Source of the DNA: Locusta migratoria
Lineage: Eukaryota > Arthropoda > Insecta > Orthoptera > Acrididae
Direction of reading: 5' to 3'
DNA: 64,000 nt
NCBI GenBank assembly: GCA_026315105.1
Contig: CM048750.1
Coordinates: 71,727,797 to 71,791,796 of the forward strand
The notes beneath the pieces were generated by a model, which saw nothing but the letters and a program-made list of their open reading frames with translations, was not told the DNA's origin and did not search any database. A program made the position numbers and the translations under genes. Of this stretch, positions 55,225 through 64,000 are shown piece after piece. Positions within the stretch are counted from its first letter, which is position 1, and every line of letters begins with the position of its first letter.

Positions 55225-55854
55225 TTGGCACATCCTATCCCAGATGCTAAAATTTCAATTACCATGGACACTAGCGACTCTTCAGTGGGCGCCATGCTAC
55301 AACAACATGTCAGCGACCATGCCGAGCCGTTACGTTTCTTCTCAAAAATATTAACGCCCTCTCAACGTGAATGGTCCACGTTTGACAGGGAACTCTACGC
55401 TATTTACGCTGCCATCAAACATTTTAGAGAGGACATCGAGTGCCGCCCTGTAACTGTCTATACCGATCACCGGCCACTTGCTGACGCTATACGTAACCCG
55501 TCAGGTGATCCCCCTCCTCGGCACTGGCCGCATTTAGACTTTATTTCACAATTTACAACCAACGTAAGATACGTGTGCAGTGCAACCAAGGTTGTAGCAG
55601 ATTATATGTCGTGCATCTGCGCCATCTCAGCACCCGTACATACTGACATACTCGCGCGCCAGTTTTTTGTGACATTTCCACCGGCTTCACACCACCTGGT
55701 TCCAATAGCGATACACACGGACATTTTCCATTCTCTTCACGGCCTTTCCCACCCTGGGATTAAGCTGCCCTTAAAGTTGATTTCCGAACGATTCGTTTGG
55801 CCGAATATGCGTCGCGACTGTCAGTCGTGGACTCGGGCGTGCTTAACGCAGTAA
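55225..55854 (+). pseudogene. Gypsy RNase H and integrase zinc-binding region
   Basis: RNase H begins ITMDTSDSSVGAMLQQH and continues with PSQREWSTFDRELYAIYAAI and YTDHRPLADAI, holding the expected D, E and D. The integrase N-terminal HHCC region is FHSLHGLSHPGIKLPLKLIS ... WPNMRRDCQSWTRACL. The histidines and first cysteine are present, and the frame stops at the last cysteine (LTQ, 55854). Confidence 0.88.
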
Positions 55855-55894
55855 AGTCGACAGGCACACGCAACCCCCACTATGCAGTTTCGAA

Positions 55895-56330
55895 ATGCCC
55901 ACAGGTCGATTTAAACATATTCATTTGGATTTCGTGGACCCCCTTCCCATTTCAGACAGGTTTCATTATATACTATCAATGATTGACCGTACTACTCGAT
56001 GGGTCGAAGCTGTCCCGCTCAAAGACATTTCCACAGCAACTGTCACGCTTACTTTCACTGATGCGTGGATATCGCGGTTCGGCTGTCTGTCCTCACTACA
56101 GATGAGGGGCGACAGTTCGAGTTGGCACTTTTCAATAATTTATGTGATGTGCGGCAGCAATGGACTTCGTATGACAGCTTACCACCCACAGAGCAAAGGG
56201 CTAGTAGAGCTCGCATCGCACCCTCACAATGGCCCTCACATGCCATGGCAGTAACTGGACTGACGCCCTTCCGTACGTTCTTCTCGACATCCAAGCCGCA
56301 CATAAGGAAGACCTAGCGCCTCCCTGGTCG
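55895..56330 (+). pseudogene. Gypsy integrase core
   Basis: HIHLDFVDPLPISDRFHYIL, MIDRTTRWVEAVPLKDIST and TFTDAWISRFG form the first catalytic block. In another frame VLTTDEGRQFELALFNNL carries the second Asp. TAYHPQSKGLVELASHP keeps the Glu. At least two frameshifts (near 56095 and 56150) break the frame. Confidence 0.85.
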
Positions 56331-56478
56331 AGGTAGTTTATGGCGAACCACACGTACTTCCCGCGGATTTCGTCGCCGACACTGACCACCTCTCACAAAC
56401 CGAATTGCCAACGCTCATTGAATATGTATGAGAATATATCGCATGCACGTTGGTACCCCCGCTAAGCGCCCATTGTAC

Positions 56479-56479
<1 letters not shown>

Positions 56480-56529
<50 letters not shown>
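56480..56529 (+). repeat. (GT)n microsatellite inside pol
   Basis: About 24 GT units with one TTT break. It lies between the integrase core and a pol C-terminal frame (56530-56767; SGLHRIPCRSKNTFDISLNG and VSINRLKPTWML). Confidence 0.95.
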
Positions 56530-56767
56530 ACACAAAGCGCTGGAGGACTGCAAGTTTGTAATGCTGCGTGATGACACCGTACGCCCCTCATTACAGCCGC
56601 CTTACTCCGGCCTGCACCGCATCCCTTGCAGATCCAAGAACACATTTGACATTTCCCTTAATGGACATGTGGTTACAGTCTCCATCAACCGGCTGAAACC
56701 CACGTGGATGCTGTCCCCTGCGTGTGACATCCCACAGGCAGGAAACAATGACGCAGACAACCCCTAA
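56530..56767 (+). pseudogene. Gypsy pol C-terminal tail
   Basis: KFVMLRDDTVRPSLQPPYSG, LHRIPCRSKNTFDISLNG and VSINRLKPTWML correspond to the region after the integrase core in arthropod gypsy pol, ending with the usual RLKPxxM motif. Stop at 56767 (NP then TAA). Confidence 0.75.
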
Positions 56768-57662
56768 ACAAGTATCCTTAGTGTGTGATGATCTTTTGCC
56801 TTCAAACGTTGTTCCTGCGTGTGACGACAACTTCCCGAGTGTCGAGCCTGCATGTGAAGATCACGTTTTTAGGCAGTGATCAGGCAGACTCCGCCCCCCT
56901 GCAGCCATCTACCAGTGTAACACACATCGTGCCACATATCGCGCCGGACAACACATCAACGTTTGCAGGTTTTTCTCCGACTCCCAACTTTGATGCCTTC
57001 CAACCCTGTGCCACACCGATAACAGTGCACCTCACCGATTCCCATGCCCCCGACGCAGACGCCTACGTCTCATACACCGTGGACATATCCACCTATCCAC
57101 AGGAAAATGTGACCATCCAGCTGCGAGACAAAATGTTGTTTGTCGTTTACCTCCACTCATGTTCCGAGACCCCCTCCGCTCCTGTAAATATCACCTTAAT
57201 CAAACACCTCCCTTTTCCCTCTTTCACCGACGCTTCAAAGATCTCAGCGTCTTTAAGTGCGTCGGGTGGCCTACATCTTTAAACTACCCTCCTTCCTTCC
57301 CCTTCGCCTCCCTCTGCTGATCTCCCACGCTGGACGGCCTCTCTGTCACCCACGCTGGTTGTAGGACTACATATTGCCTTCCCCACCTTTCACCTCTCCA
57401 CCCACGATGTTCTACGACACCAGCGTCATCGCACGTGCAGGAAGCACGTTCCCTCCCGTCCTCACAGCCTGCGCTGACAGCCCACAACACGCCACGCCCC
57501 TCCCCCTTCCTGGTGACTGAGCGCACTGCATGGCCTCACCACGTTGCGCGCTCCATGCCCCTCATCGGACTATGGGCCAGTACCACACGACAACACACAA
57601 ATGGTGTCGATGCTGACGCCACCCCCATGCTCCCCCAGGAAGTGGGGGGGAGGGGGGGGCTC

Positions 57663-57873
57663 TGTGGCGTCGGTGTCCCGCGTATCAACATCACAAATGG
57701 GAGCCAAAAGTAACCTCTTTGGTCAAGGTACACAATCGCTGCCTCAGCAGCAAGACGCCATTGTTGCTCAAGAAGTTGAAAGTGTCACACCTCTGTTGTA
57801 ATAGTATGTAAATAAAGTGACTTTCTGTCAGTATTTCCGGTGTTATTCAATTGTAGTGTTGGTAGAAACCACA
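57663..57873 (+). mobile_element. Gypsy 3' LTR (211 bp)
   Basis: Starts TGTGGCGTCGGTGTC right after the purine tract and ends GTAGAAACCACA. TGTGG and CCACA are inverted ends. AATAAAG (57810) could serve as the polyadenylation signal of the element. Confidence 0.65.
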
Positions 57874-58576
57874 GGAAAGTTGTTTTTATGCATACACTTA
57901 TGATGATTTGGACCCTGATACAATAAATAAACTTAATATGTTTTACTATTCCACTCTCTGAAACATTTCGATTCTGATAGTAACAATAAAATACACAACT
58001 TCTAAGCTGTCTGTGATACCATTATCAGAACATTAGGGCATAAAGTACGAAAATGGATGATTTTTAATTTCTATAATGGCAGTTCCTGTATTATTCCACA
58101 GGGTTTACACAAAAAGTCAAGAAAGTTAAATTCAAACTACAGAGATGAGGTTCCCGAGAAAGACAAAAGGGCTGTACATGATTAGAAATGACAACATCAG
58201 GGCAGAATTAATATTTTCAATGTGAATAAAAATCATTCAACAATATTGTGAAAATTGGAGACACCACTTTCTGAGAATGCCAGAATTGCCCAGAAAATCC
58301 CAACATATAAACTGAATCAATAAAGATATGAGTTTGTTTGTGATTTTGGAACAGGCAACAGCCTAATCCTTGGAAGGAAAATGGTAATGATGAAGGTTGA
58401 TAGAACAGTACTTGAGTGTACTGTGGGTCATGGTGTCTAATAAACAAAATAATTTGATGAACAGACATTTCATCGTCATTAGGTGTGCCTACATACTGAT
58501 CTTCAGGTGGATGCCCCTGTATACAATACAGCAGAAATAACTCACCTATAAAGGGATCTAAGAAAAATAAAACTAA
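57874..58576. other. Unassigned sequence
   Basis: No supported gene or repeat end. Short frames only. Confidence 0.35.
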
Positions 58577-58720
58577 ACAATAGAAATTCCAGGAAGGATT
58601 CAACAATATTTTTGAGAAGGATAGGTTGCTTACTCACCAAAGAGCCGCAGAAAGGCACGAATAACATAAAACAACATTAGAGCTTTCGGCCGTTTAGACC
58701 TTCATCGGGTAGAGAGAATC

Positions 58721-58771
<51 letters not shown>

Positions 58772-59634
58772 CCACCATCTCCAGTTGCTGTGGCCAATCT
58801 GCAGTACACAGCGCAGCCTAGGCAAGAGCAACCAGTGGTGGAGGTGAGGAAGTGGCAAGGAGAGGGAAGCAGGACGGGTGGGGGGATGCGCGGCATGGGT
58901 GGGGGAATACACCAGTGCTGTCTGACATACAGTTCGATAAGAAGGAAAGGGACTGAAATTTGTGGCAGGACGGGAGATGAATTTAAGATTAGAGTGTGGG
59001 CAGGGAAACGAAGGGAAGGGTGGTAGAGACAGGAACTAATGAAGGTTTAGGTCTGGGGGATGGTGGAAGCATCAAACTGTGGCTAGGAGACAGCTAGATC
59101 ACCCTTTTGCAGAGCATGCAGCCCTGCATAGTGTGGCTCATTTCAGTGACAGCTACATAGCCTGTGCCATATGGATCCTCCCCACAAACACCAGCTTTTC
59201 TGAATTGTGCAGATGGGAACTCTCCCCACAATTTATCCTACGCTCCCGCAATCCTCCAAGCCTAAACTTTCACTAGTTACTGCCTTCCCTTCCTCTCCCT
59301 ACCTCTCTCTATCCTTACATCCATCTCCCATCCTGCCAAATTTCAGTCCCTCCCATTCCTTCCGCACTGGCGTACTCCCCCTTCCCTCCTGCTTCCTTCT
59401 CAGTGCCAGTTCCTCACCCCCACCACTGGTTGCTCTCGCCTAGGCTGAACTGCTTACTGCAGGTTGCTCACAGCAGCCGGAGGTAGCGGTCGTGTCTGTG
59501 TGAGTGTGTTATGTTTGTGTCTCTCTAACTGACGAAGGCCTAAACGGCCAAATCTCTAATGTTGTATTCTGGTATTTGTGCCTTTCTGCAGCTCATTGGA
59601 TGTGTGTGTGGTGAGTAAGCAACCTATCCATCTC
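58577..59634. mobile_element. Foldback element with microsatellite and 14-bp flanking duplication
   Basis: Arms at about 58608-58990 and 59260-59640 mirror each other: GGATAGGTTGCTTACTCACC, AAAGGCACGAATA/CAAATACCAGAAT-type pairs, CGGCCGTTTAGACC/GGCCTAAACGGCC, GCCTAGGC and AGAGCAACCAGTGGTGG. AAAAATAAAACTAA occurs at 58563-58576 and 59635-59648. An (AC)n tract lies in the left arm; the right arm has only a short GTGTGT remnant. No coding sequence. Confidence 0.78.
58722..58768 (+). repeat. (AC)n microsatellite
   Basis: About 23 AC units within the left arm of the foldback element. Confidence 0.97.
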
Positions 59635-59802
59635 AAAAATAAAACTAAGTAAGACATGACCTTTTACTATTAAGAGCACATAATTCCATGTAGGAACATG
59701 CAATACAAATGTATTTTAAACCTACAGCACTCAAATGGCTGCCTCCATTGTTGATGCATTAGCTAAACCATTCTCTGAAATTGTACATTAGACATTAATT
59801 GC

Positions 59803-60110
59803 TTAAACTTCTTTAGTTATCATTTCCTTGAGGGCTTTTAAGGTTTGTGAGTGGTCACAGTATACTTTGGACTTAAGATGGCCCCACAGAAAAAAGTCAT
59901 AGGGTGTCAAGTCTGACAAACAGGACTGCCAGCCAAAGCCATCACGCAAAGAAATGACATGCCCAGGAAACGTTTCCCTTACCAATGTCAGTATGTGGTG
60001 TGATATTTCTGGAAAAAAAACATATTCTTGAGGTCACAAAGTTTTTGCTGTAGGAAGTTAACAGTAACATTCTCACATTCTCCAAAATAGCAGGTGCCAG
60101 TCATGCCAAT
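59803..60110 (-). pseudogene. Mariner-type transposase C-terminal fragment
   Basis: FPGHVISLRDGFGWQSCLSD, LTPYDFFLWGHLKSKVYC and TLKALKEMITKEV match the last part of IS630/mariner-type transposases. The third acidic residue (LTPYDFF) is present. Upstream, TCYFGECENVTVNFLQQKLC-like sequence corresponds to the region before the second Asp block, which itself is deleted. No terminal repeats were found, so only an internal fragment remains. Confidence 0.75.
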
Positions 60111-60803
60111 ACTAAATCTCTCACTGCATTAACTTATTTGGGCCTGTAGCAGTCTTCATCGACCGTGGGATTTATAACTAAATGTAGAACCTGATTCCAA
60201 TTTGGTACAAAGTCCTGTTGAATGAGCACAAAGCGTATACAATAGGCACAATGAGTAATTACTGCTCAGCAAAAAATTGTGATGTTTTCCTGACTAAAGC
60301 ACAGTATACACTGAAAATGGCTAACATGCAGCTACTCAAGGGAAGTCCCCCTCCCTCTTCCTTTCCACTTTCTCTGTTGCTGCCCACAGCACACTGCCCC
60401 TCTAATTGGGGAGTTCTTTCTGCCACATCCTGTATTATGGAAAGTAAATGCTATTTTTTATGGAAGTCTTACATAATAAAAAAAAAACTTAAACATTTCA
60501 CATTAAATTTTAGTTAATGAAAACCTGCCCCGGTTGTTTGATTTGAACTTTGAGTTCATATGACTGGTTCAAATTAAGCAAGTGGAGCAGATTTTCATTT
60601 TGAGCCACAGTTGCAGAAGCAGCAGAATGCAGATTTGGAGAAACTAACATTACATTTTGGCTAAATTTAGATAATACAGGTTAAACAGGAGAAAAAAACA
60701 GAAATAGCAGATATACCAATTACAAAATTATATAACAATGACCAGAATATTTAAAGAACCATTAATATTACTTGAGCAAAATTGAATAAGGACAGTTTCA
60801 GAA
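60111..60803. other. Unassigned sequence
   Basis: No gene or repeat end that I recognise. Confidence 0.35.
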
Positions 60804-61474
60804 TCTATATATAAAAAGCAGAGTGTCCATGTGTTTGTTTGTGTGTATGTATTGCATACAAATTTACAGTTTAGTTCCAATCTTTATGAAATTTTGCATA
60901 CTTAAGCTTTAATCCACAAGGACGGTCACCATAAGTGTAAGAATCATGTACCACACATTTTTTTACAAACAATGTGATGCGCAAAAAACTGCTGCATCAA
61001 ATGACAATGTTGCACATTTACTCCTAAACCACTAAACCAATTTCAACCAAATTTAGTAGTTGTTCCTTACTGTGAAGTACCAATGCTGCAGGGCTAAGAA
61101 CAACATACGACACATGGTTCAGCAGATGTAAAGTCATAAACAATAGGACTCACAAGAAACTGTCACATAATGCGACGAGACTTCGAGACTTTATTCACAC
61201 ACTGTATGAGAATGACAGTACTTAGTGACTTGCAACAAACTTTAAACATAATTTTGAACCATTATTAAACTTTATCTCACCGACAACCACAGCAGAATAA
61301 TGAAAGGAAAAAAGTTTCTCGCGTACTACTTTTACAATGTTCATGGAGCGAAACAACAACATTACAGTTTATAATTTCTGCAATACAAATTGTAGTCGCA
61401 GGAAATTTTACAGCTAGTATACACACATACAGCTGAATGTAATTTCAAAATTGTATCACAGCACGACACACAGT

Positions 61475-61570
61475 TCATGGGAGGGGGGGGGGACTCAAAC
61501 CCCCAACGGCAAACAGCTGCACGCACCGCAGCATGGCACCACAGTGCGCATGGCTAATCCGCTGCAGCAA
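61475..61570 (-). mobile_element. SINE-A variant, head fragment
   Basis: GCTGCAGCGGATTAGCCATG and GGGTTTGAGTCCCC on the minus strand match the variant head at 35666. The body and tail are missing. Confidence 0.75.
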
Positions 61571-61743
61571 ATTTCATGGAAAACCACCCCATCACACATC
61601 AGGTTTTAATCTATTATTTCTTTACAACTAACTCTGTTCACAACAGATTTTACCGACACACATAACTTATACAAATGAATATATAACTGCAAAATTTTAT
61701 AACTGTAGCACACATAATTCAATAAATATGAGATCATATATAC

Positions 61744-61767
61744 TGTGATGGGTAAAAACCCATCACA
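61744..61767. repeat. Perfect 10-bp hairpin
   Basis: TGTGATGGGT and ACCCATCACA with an AAAA loop, in the Helitron region upstream of the helicase remnant. Confidence 0.8.
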
Positions 61768-61789
61768 TGCACCACATATTAATACATTC

Positions 61790-62170
61790 ACCACTGAAAC
61801 ACTGCTGTAGTCCAGTCAGCTTAATGAAATTCCTAAAGCTGACTGCTCTTGACAATCTTCAACCAACTGTGAACTGTGAAGTGAACACGGCTGCAGATGA
61901 ATTCAATAAGGTTTCTATAGGGCTACAAGGAAAGGAAGACAATGAAACAGTGTACATCCAACTAATACCCATATTTCCAACAGATCTAGCTTTTAACTTC
62001 CAGAGACTGCAGTTTCCACTGAGACTTGCATTTTCTACTGTGATTAATAAATCACAGGTCAATCTATTCAGTACTGTGGAGTGGCTTTGACAAGCCCGTT
62101 TTTCAAACAGACAATTTATGGGCTCACCAAAGGAATTATTCATATTAGATCCTGGACAATTCACAAGAAA
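61790..62170 (+). pseudogene. Helitron PIF1-type helicase, C-terminal remnant
   Basis: VYIQLIPIFPTDLAFNFQRL and QFPLRLAFSTVINKSQ match the C-terminal helicase motif region of Helitron proteins (IPLxPxD, FKRxQFPVRLAFAxTINKSQGQ). After a one-base shift, CGVALTSPFFKQTIYGLTKG corresponds to the VGLxLxxPVFSHGQLYVALSR motif, with its SHGQLYVALS core degraded. DNA unwinding would be the role in an intact element. Everything N-terminal (Rep domain, Walker A) is absent here. Confidence 0.75.
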
Positions 62171-62437
62171 AATTGTTTATAGTAAAGTTGAGAATTAATT
62201 GAATATATGGATGTTACATATCATTTGTAATTTGATTAGTATCTTTCTTTGTTTGAATACTGCACTCATAATTTTGTACATTATGCAAGACAGCCTTATT
62301 TCTTATATATTCTCTGAGAAATATAACATGTTATTAGAAATAGGAGATGGACAGAGAGAGAAGGGATAGAAGATGTACTAACTCAATGCTTGCTTAAATA
62401 CATAAATACCAAGGGTAACACCGGATTTTCAGCTAGT

Positions 62438-63518
62438 ATATAATTAGTGGGGGAACTGGGGTGATGTTCAGGCATTCATACAACATTTTCATTTTCAACA
62501 TATTTATCCTGTTTGAGATCTTCAGCAGTGATTACAGAATAATGAGTACCAATACAATTACAAAATACATTTTGGTTTTGTGTCTATTAGCTCTCAACAA
62601 GAGTTTTGTCCAAACAATGATCAATTTTCAATAAAAGCTATGTACTTTCCACTTCTCAGTACCTGAATTTTTAAACTGTCAATCTGTTCTCATTATAAAT
62701 TAAAGCTATTAATTTTCAAAGCACTGAATATTATTGAAAGAAGGTCAACAGTGGAATATTTTCTACATACATGTCAGCATGGAGATATTCACCATTAAGA
62801 CTAAGGTAACTAAAAATCTTAAATAAATACCACTTAAAGCAATATCATACAATTTAATGTCTTCCTAAAAATAATACAATGACAAAGTGAAAAGTTCCCA
62901 GCATGGCAAATACATTGGATTGATACAAAGATTTATTTTTATGTTGTTCAAAAGTGTAAGAAGTCCACCAAGCTTGACCTACACAACAGTTTTGTTTATA
63001 TTCCTCTTGAAAATAATGTTATTGTTTGTGACTTTTCACATGGGAAAACTAGAACATCTGTGCACCATAAAATTCTTTACTTTGATAGTATACTGACCAC
63101 AGAAATTGATTCATAACTGGTCAAGATACATACATATGAAAGGTACCCTAAAATTGCAGTCAAAAATGAAATCACAAACAAAATGAATTACATGGTATTG
63201 CACAAATATCAGTTGCATTGCACAGGCATATTAGAAGAAACAGATTTTGCATATTGCATGTATAATAAATATTAGAAACCTTTGTGCATGATAGGTATTC
63301 CATTTTTAAATGTTGGCCAAACAAAAATGAAAAACAAATGTATCAGCAATGTTTTGATTATTTGCTTACATAAAAAACAAAATAAACAAAAACAATGTGT
63401 GTGTAACTCATTTTGGATGCGATGCAGCCCACTTAATGTCAGAAATGAAATAGTGGCAGAAACCAGTGGATTTATAATCAAAGAGATGGTGCTAGAGTCA
63501 TATGCCAAAAAGATCTGT
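62438..63518. other. Unassigned AT-rich sequence
   Basis: No recognised coding sequence, repeat end or RNA. Confidence 0.35.
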
Positions 63519-63640
63519 TCCTGAATGAAACATTCATTCTGCAGCGGAGTGTGTGCTGATATGAAACTTCCTGGTAGATTAAAATTGTGCGCCGGAACCG
63601 GGACTCGAACATGGGACCTTTGCCTTTCGCGGGCAAGTTT
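63519..63640 (-). mobile_element. SINE-B fragment
   Basis: CATTCTGCAGCGGAGTGTGT, ATGAAACTTCCTGGTAGATT and a truncated tRNA-like head (GGACTCGAACATGGGACC). The copy ends abruptly at CGGGCAAG. Confidence 0.85.
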
Positions 63641-63741
63641 CAGATTTCATCCTACTTATTTTCATTAAAAATATAAAATTAATGTCTAATACTGTAGAAG
63701 GCTTGTGATCCCTACAGATGATAAACTTTTGCGGAGAGGAC

Positions 63742-63744
<3 letters not shown>

Positions 63745-63796
<52 letters not shown>
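63745..63796 (+). repeat. 52-base T homopolymer
   Basis: An uninterrupted T-run followed by GATTTTTTTTTGGAGG. It could be a reverse-orientation poly(A) tail or a slippage expansion. The short frames across it are artefacts. Confidence 0.95.
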
Positions 63797-63797
<1 letters not shown>

Positions 63798-64000
63798 ATT
63801 TTTTTTTGGAGGGAAGGGGCGAAGGTGGTACTTTATCATAAGAACAATGCACCTTCTTGCAAATATGTGAAAACTACATCTACATTAGGCAAGAGATTGA
63901 AAGCCAAAATATTAAAAAATTTATTTGAATATTATAACTAAAAAATTTAAATCTTGCATTACCTCATTAATTTGTATTACACTGTTATTTTGGTGTGCAT

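Larger units (their letters stand above)
51729..57873 (+). mobile_element. Gypsy-type LTR retrotransposon, 5' truncated, with 3' LTR
   Basis: Gag, protease, RT, RNase H and integrase frames follow in the gypsy order on the plus strand. A GA/G purine tract (GGAAGTGGGGGGGAGGGGGG, 57638) precedes a 211-bp 3' LTR. The 5' LTR and gag start are missing; a CR1-like LINE tail ends at the left border. A hAT-like element of 1.06 kb is inserted between gag parts. No envelope-like frame follows pol. Confidence 0.88.
60804..62437 (+). mobile_element. Helitron region (one or two nested elements) with helicase remnant
   Basis: Starts TCTATATATAAAAAGCAGAG after A and ends ACACCGGATTTTCAGCTAGT before AT. A second CAGCTAGT end lies at 61410-61417. 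So 60804-61417 may be a separate short Helitron, with 61418-62437 being the 3' part of a longer one that holds the helicase remnant. A SINE-A fragment lies at 61475-61570. Confidence 0.6.

Noticed and set aside
56450..56540. Val/Cys repeat protein across the GT tract
   Set aside because: It is a microsatellite translation. The same applies to frames over 32780-32825, 58722-58768, 21349-21399 and 63745-63796.
51729..57873. Endogenous retrovirus with an envelope gene
   Set aside because: The sequence after pol (56785-57282) shows no signal peptide, furin-like site or membrane segment; it is treated as a gypsy element without envelope.

Overview
The window is eukaryotic, AT-leaning, repeat-saturated DNA from an insect. 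It is most likely from a polyneopteran with a very large genome, such as a locust or grasshopper. That placement is an inference from the dominant tRNA-derived SINE (a GGTTCGAA box B head plus a GTTTAGGGACTGATGACC body) and a second tRNA-like repeat ending in CTGCCAGGAAGTTT, both of which I associate with orthopteran genomes. I see no convincing host protein-coding exon, rRNA gene, functional tRNA gene or CRISPR array. Nearly every recognisable reading frame is a decayed transposon frame, so the window reads as intergenic or intronic sequence built from layers of mobile elements.

Layout. 0-7 kb: Helitron-like ends, a head-to-tail pair of mariner-type elements, an inverted complex of SINE-B units, an RTE-like LINE fragment, a SINE-C copy and a long-TIR mariner relative. 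7-12 kb: a Helitron-like end and unassigned repeats, including a 160-bp tandem repeat. 12.2-17.2 kb: a nearly complete LINE on the minus strand with ORF1, endonuclease, reverse transcriptase and RNase H. 18-29.4 kb: the most layered region. A hAT-like element sits in repeat X, then an RTE-like LINE on the plus strand is split by a hAT-like MITE, a 1.7-kb LTR-like unit and a minus-strand LINE of its own family, then an inverted X copy, a piggyBac relative and an old LINE remnant follow. 31-40 kb: a CR1-like LINE inside a SINE, three copies of one MITE family, and a Helitron-like element. 40-46 kb: more SINEs, LINE pieces and a gypsy integrase/LTR remnant. 46-50 kb: a foldback element carrying an inverted SINE-B pair, another CR1-like LINE, and a mariner with both ends. 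50-58 kb: a CR1-like LINE abutting a gypsy retrotransposon with gag, protease, RT, RNase H, integrase and a 3' LTR, interrupted by a hAT-like element. 58-64 kb: a foldback element with a 14-bp target duplication, a mariner fragment, and a Helitron region with a helicase fragment.

How the parts relate. About 22 copies of SINE-A (plus SINE-B and SINE-C) have inserted into the other elements, many with readable 8-12 bp target-site duplications. These duplications let the order of insertion be read directly. All transposase, reverse transcriptase and helicase frames that I can read carry frameshifts, stops, deletions or lost catalytic residues, so nothing here looks autonomously active. I did not find evidence for a new biological system. 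The unusual items are structural: inverted SINE dimers flanked by one target duplication, foldback elements, a perfect hairpin inside a LINE ORF1, and a long LTR-like insertion.
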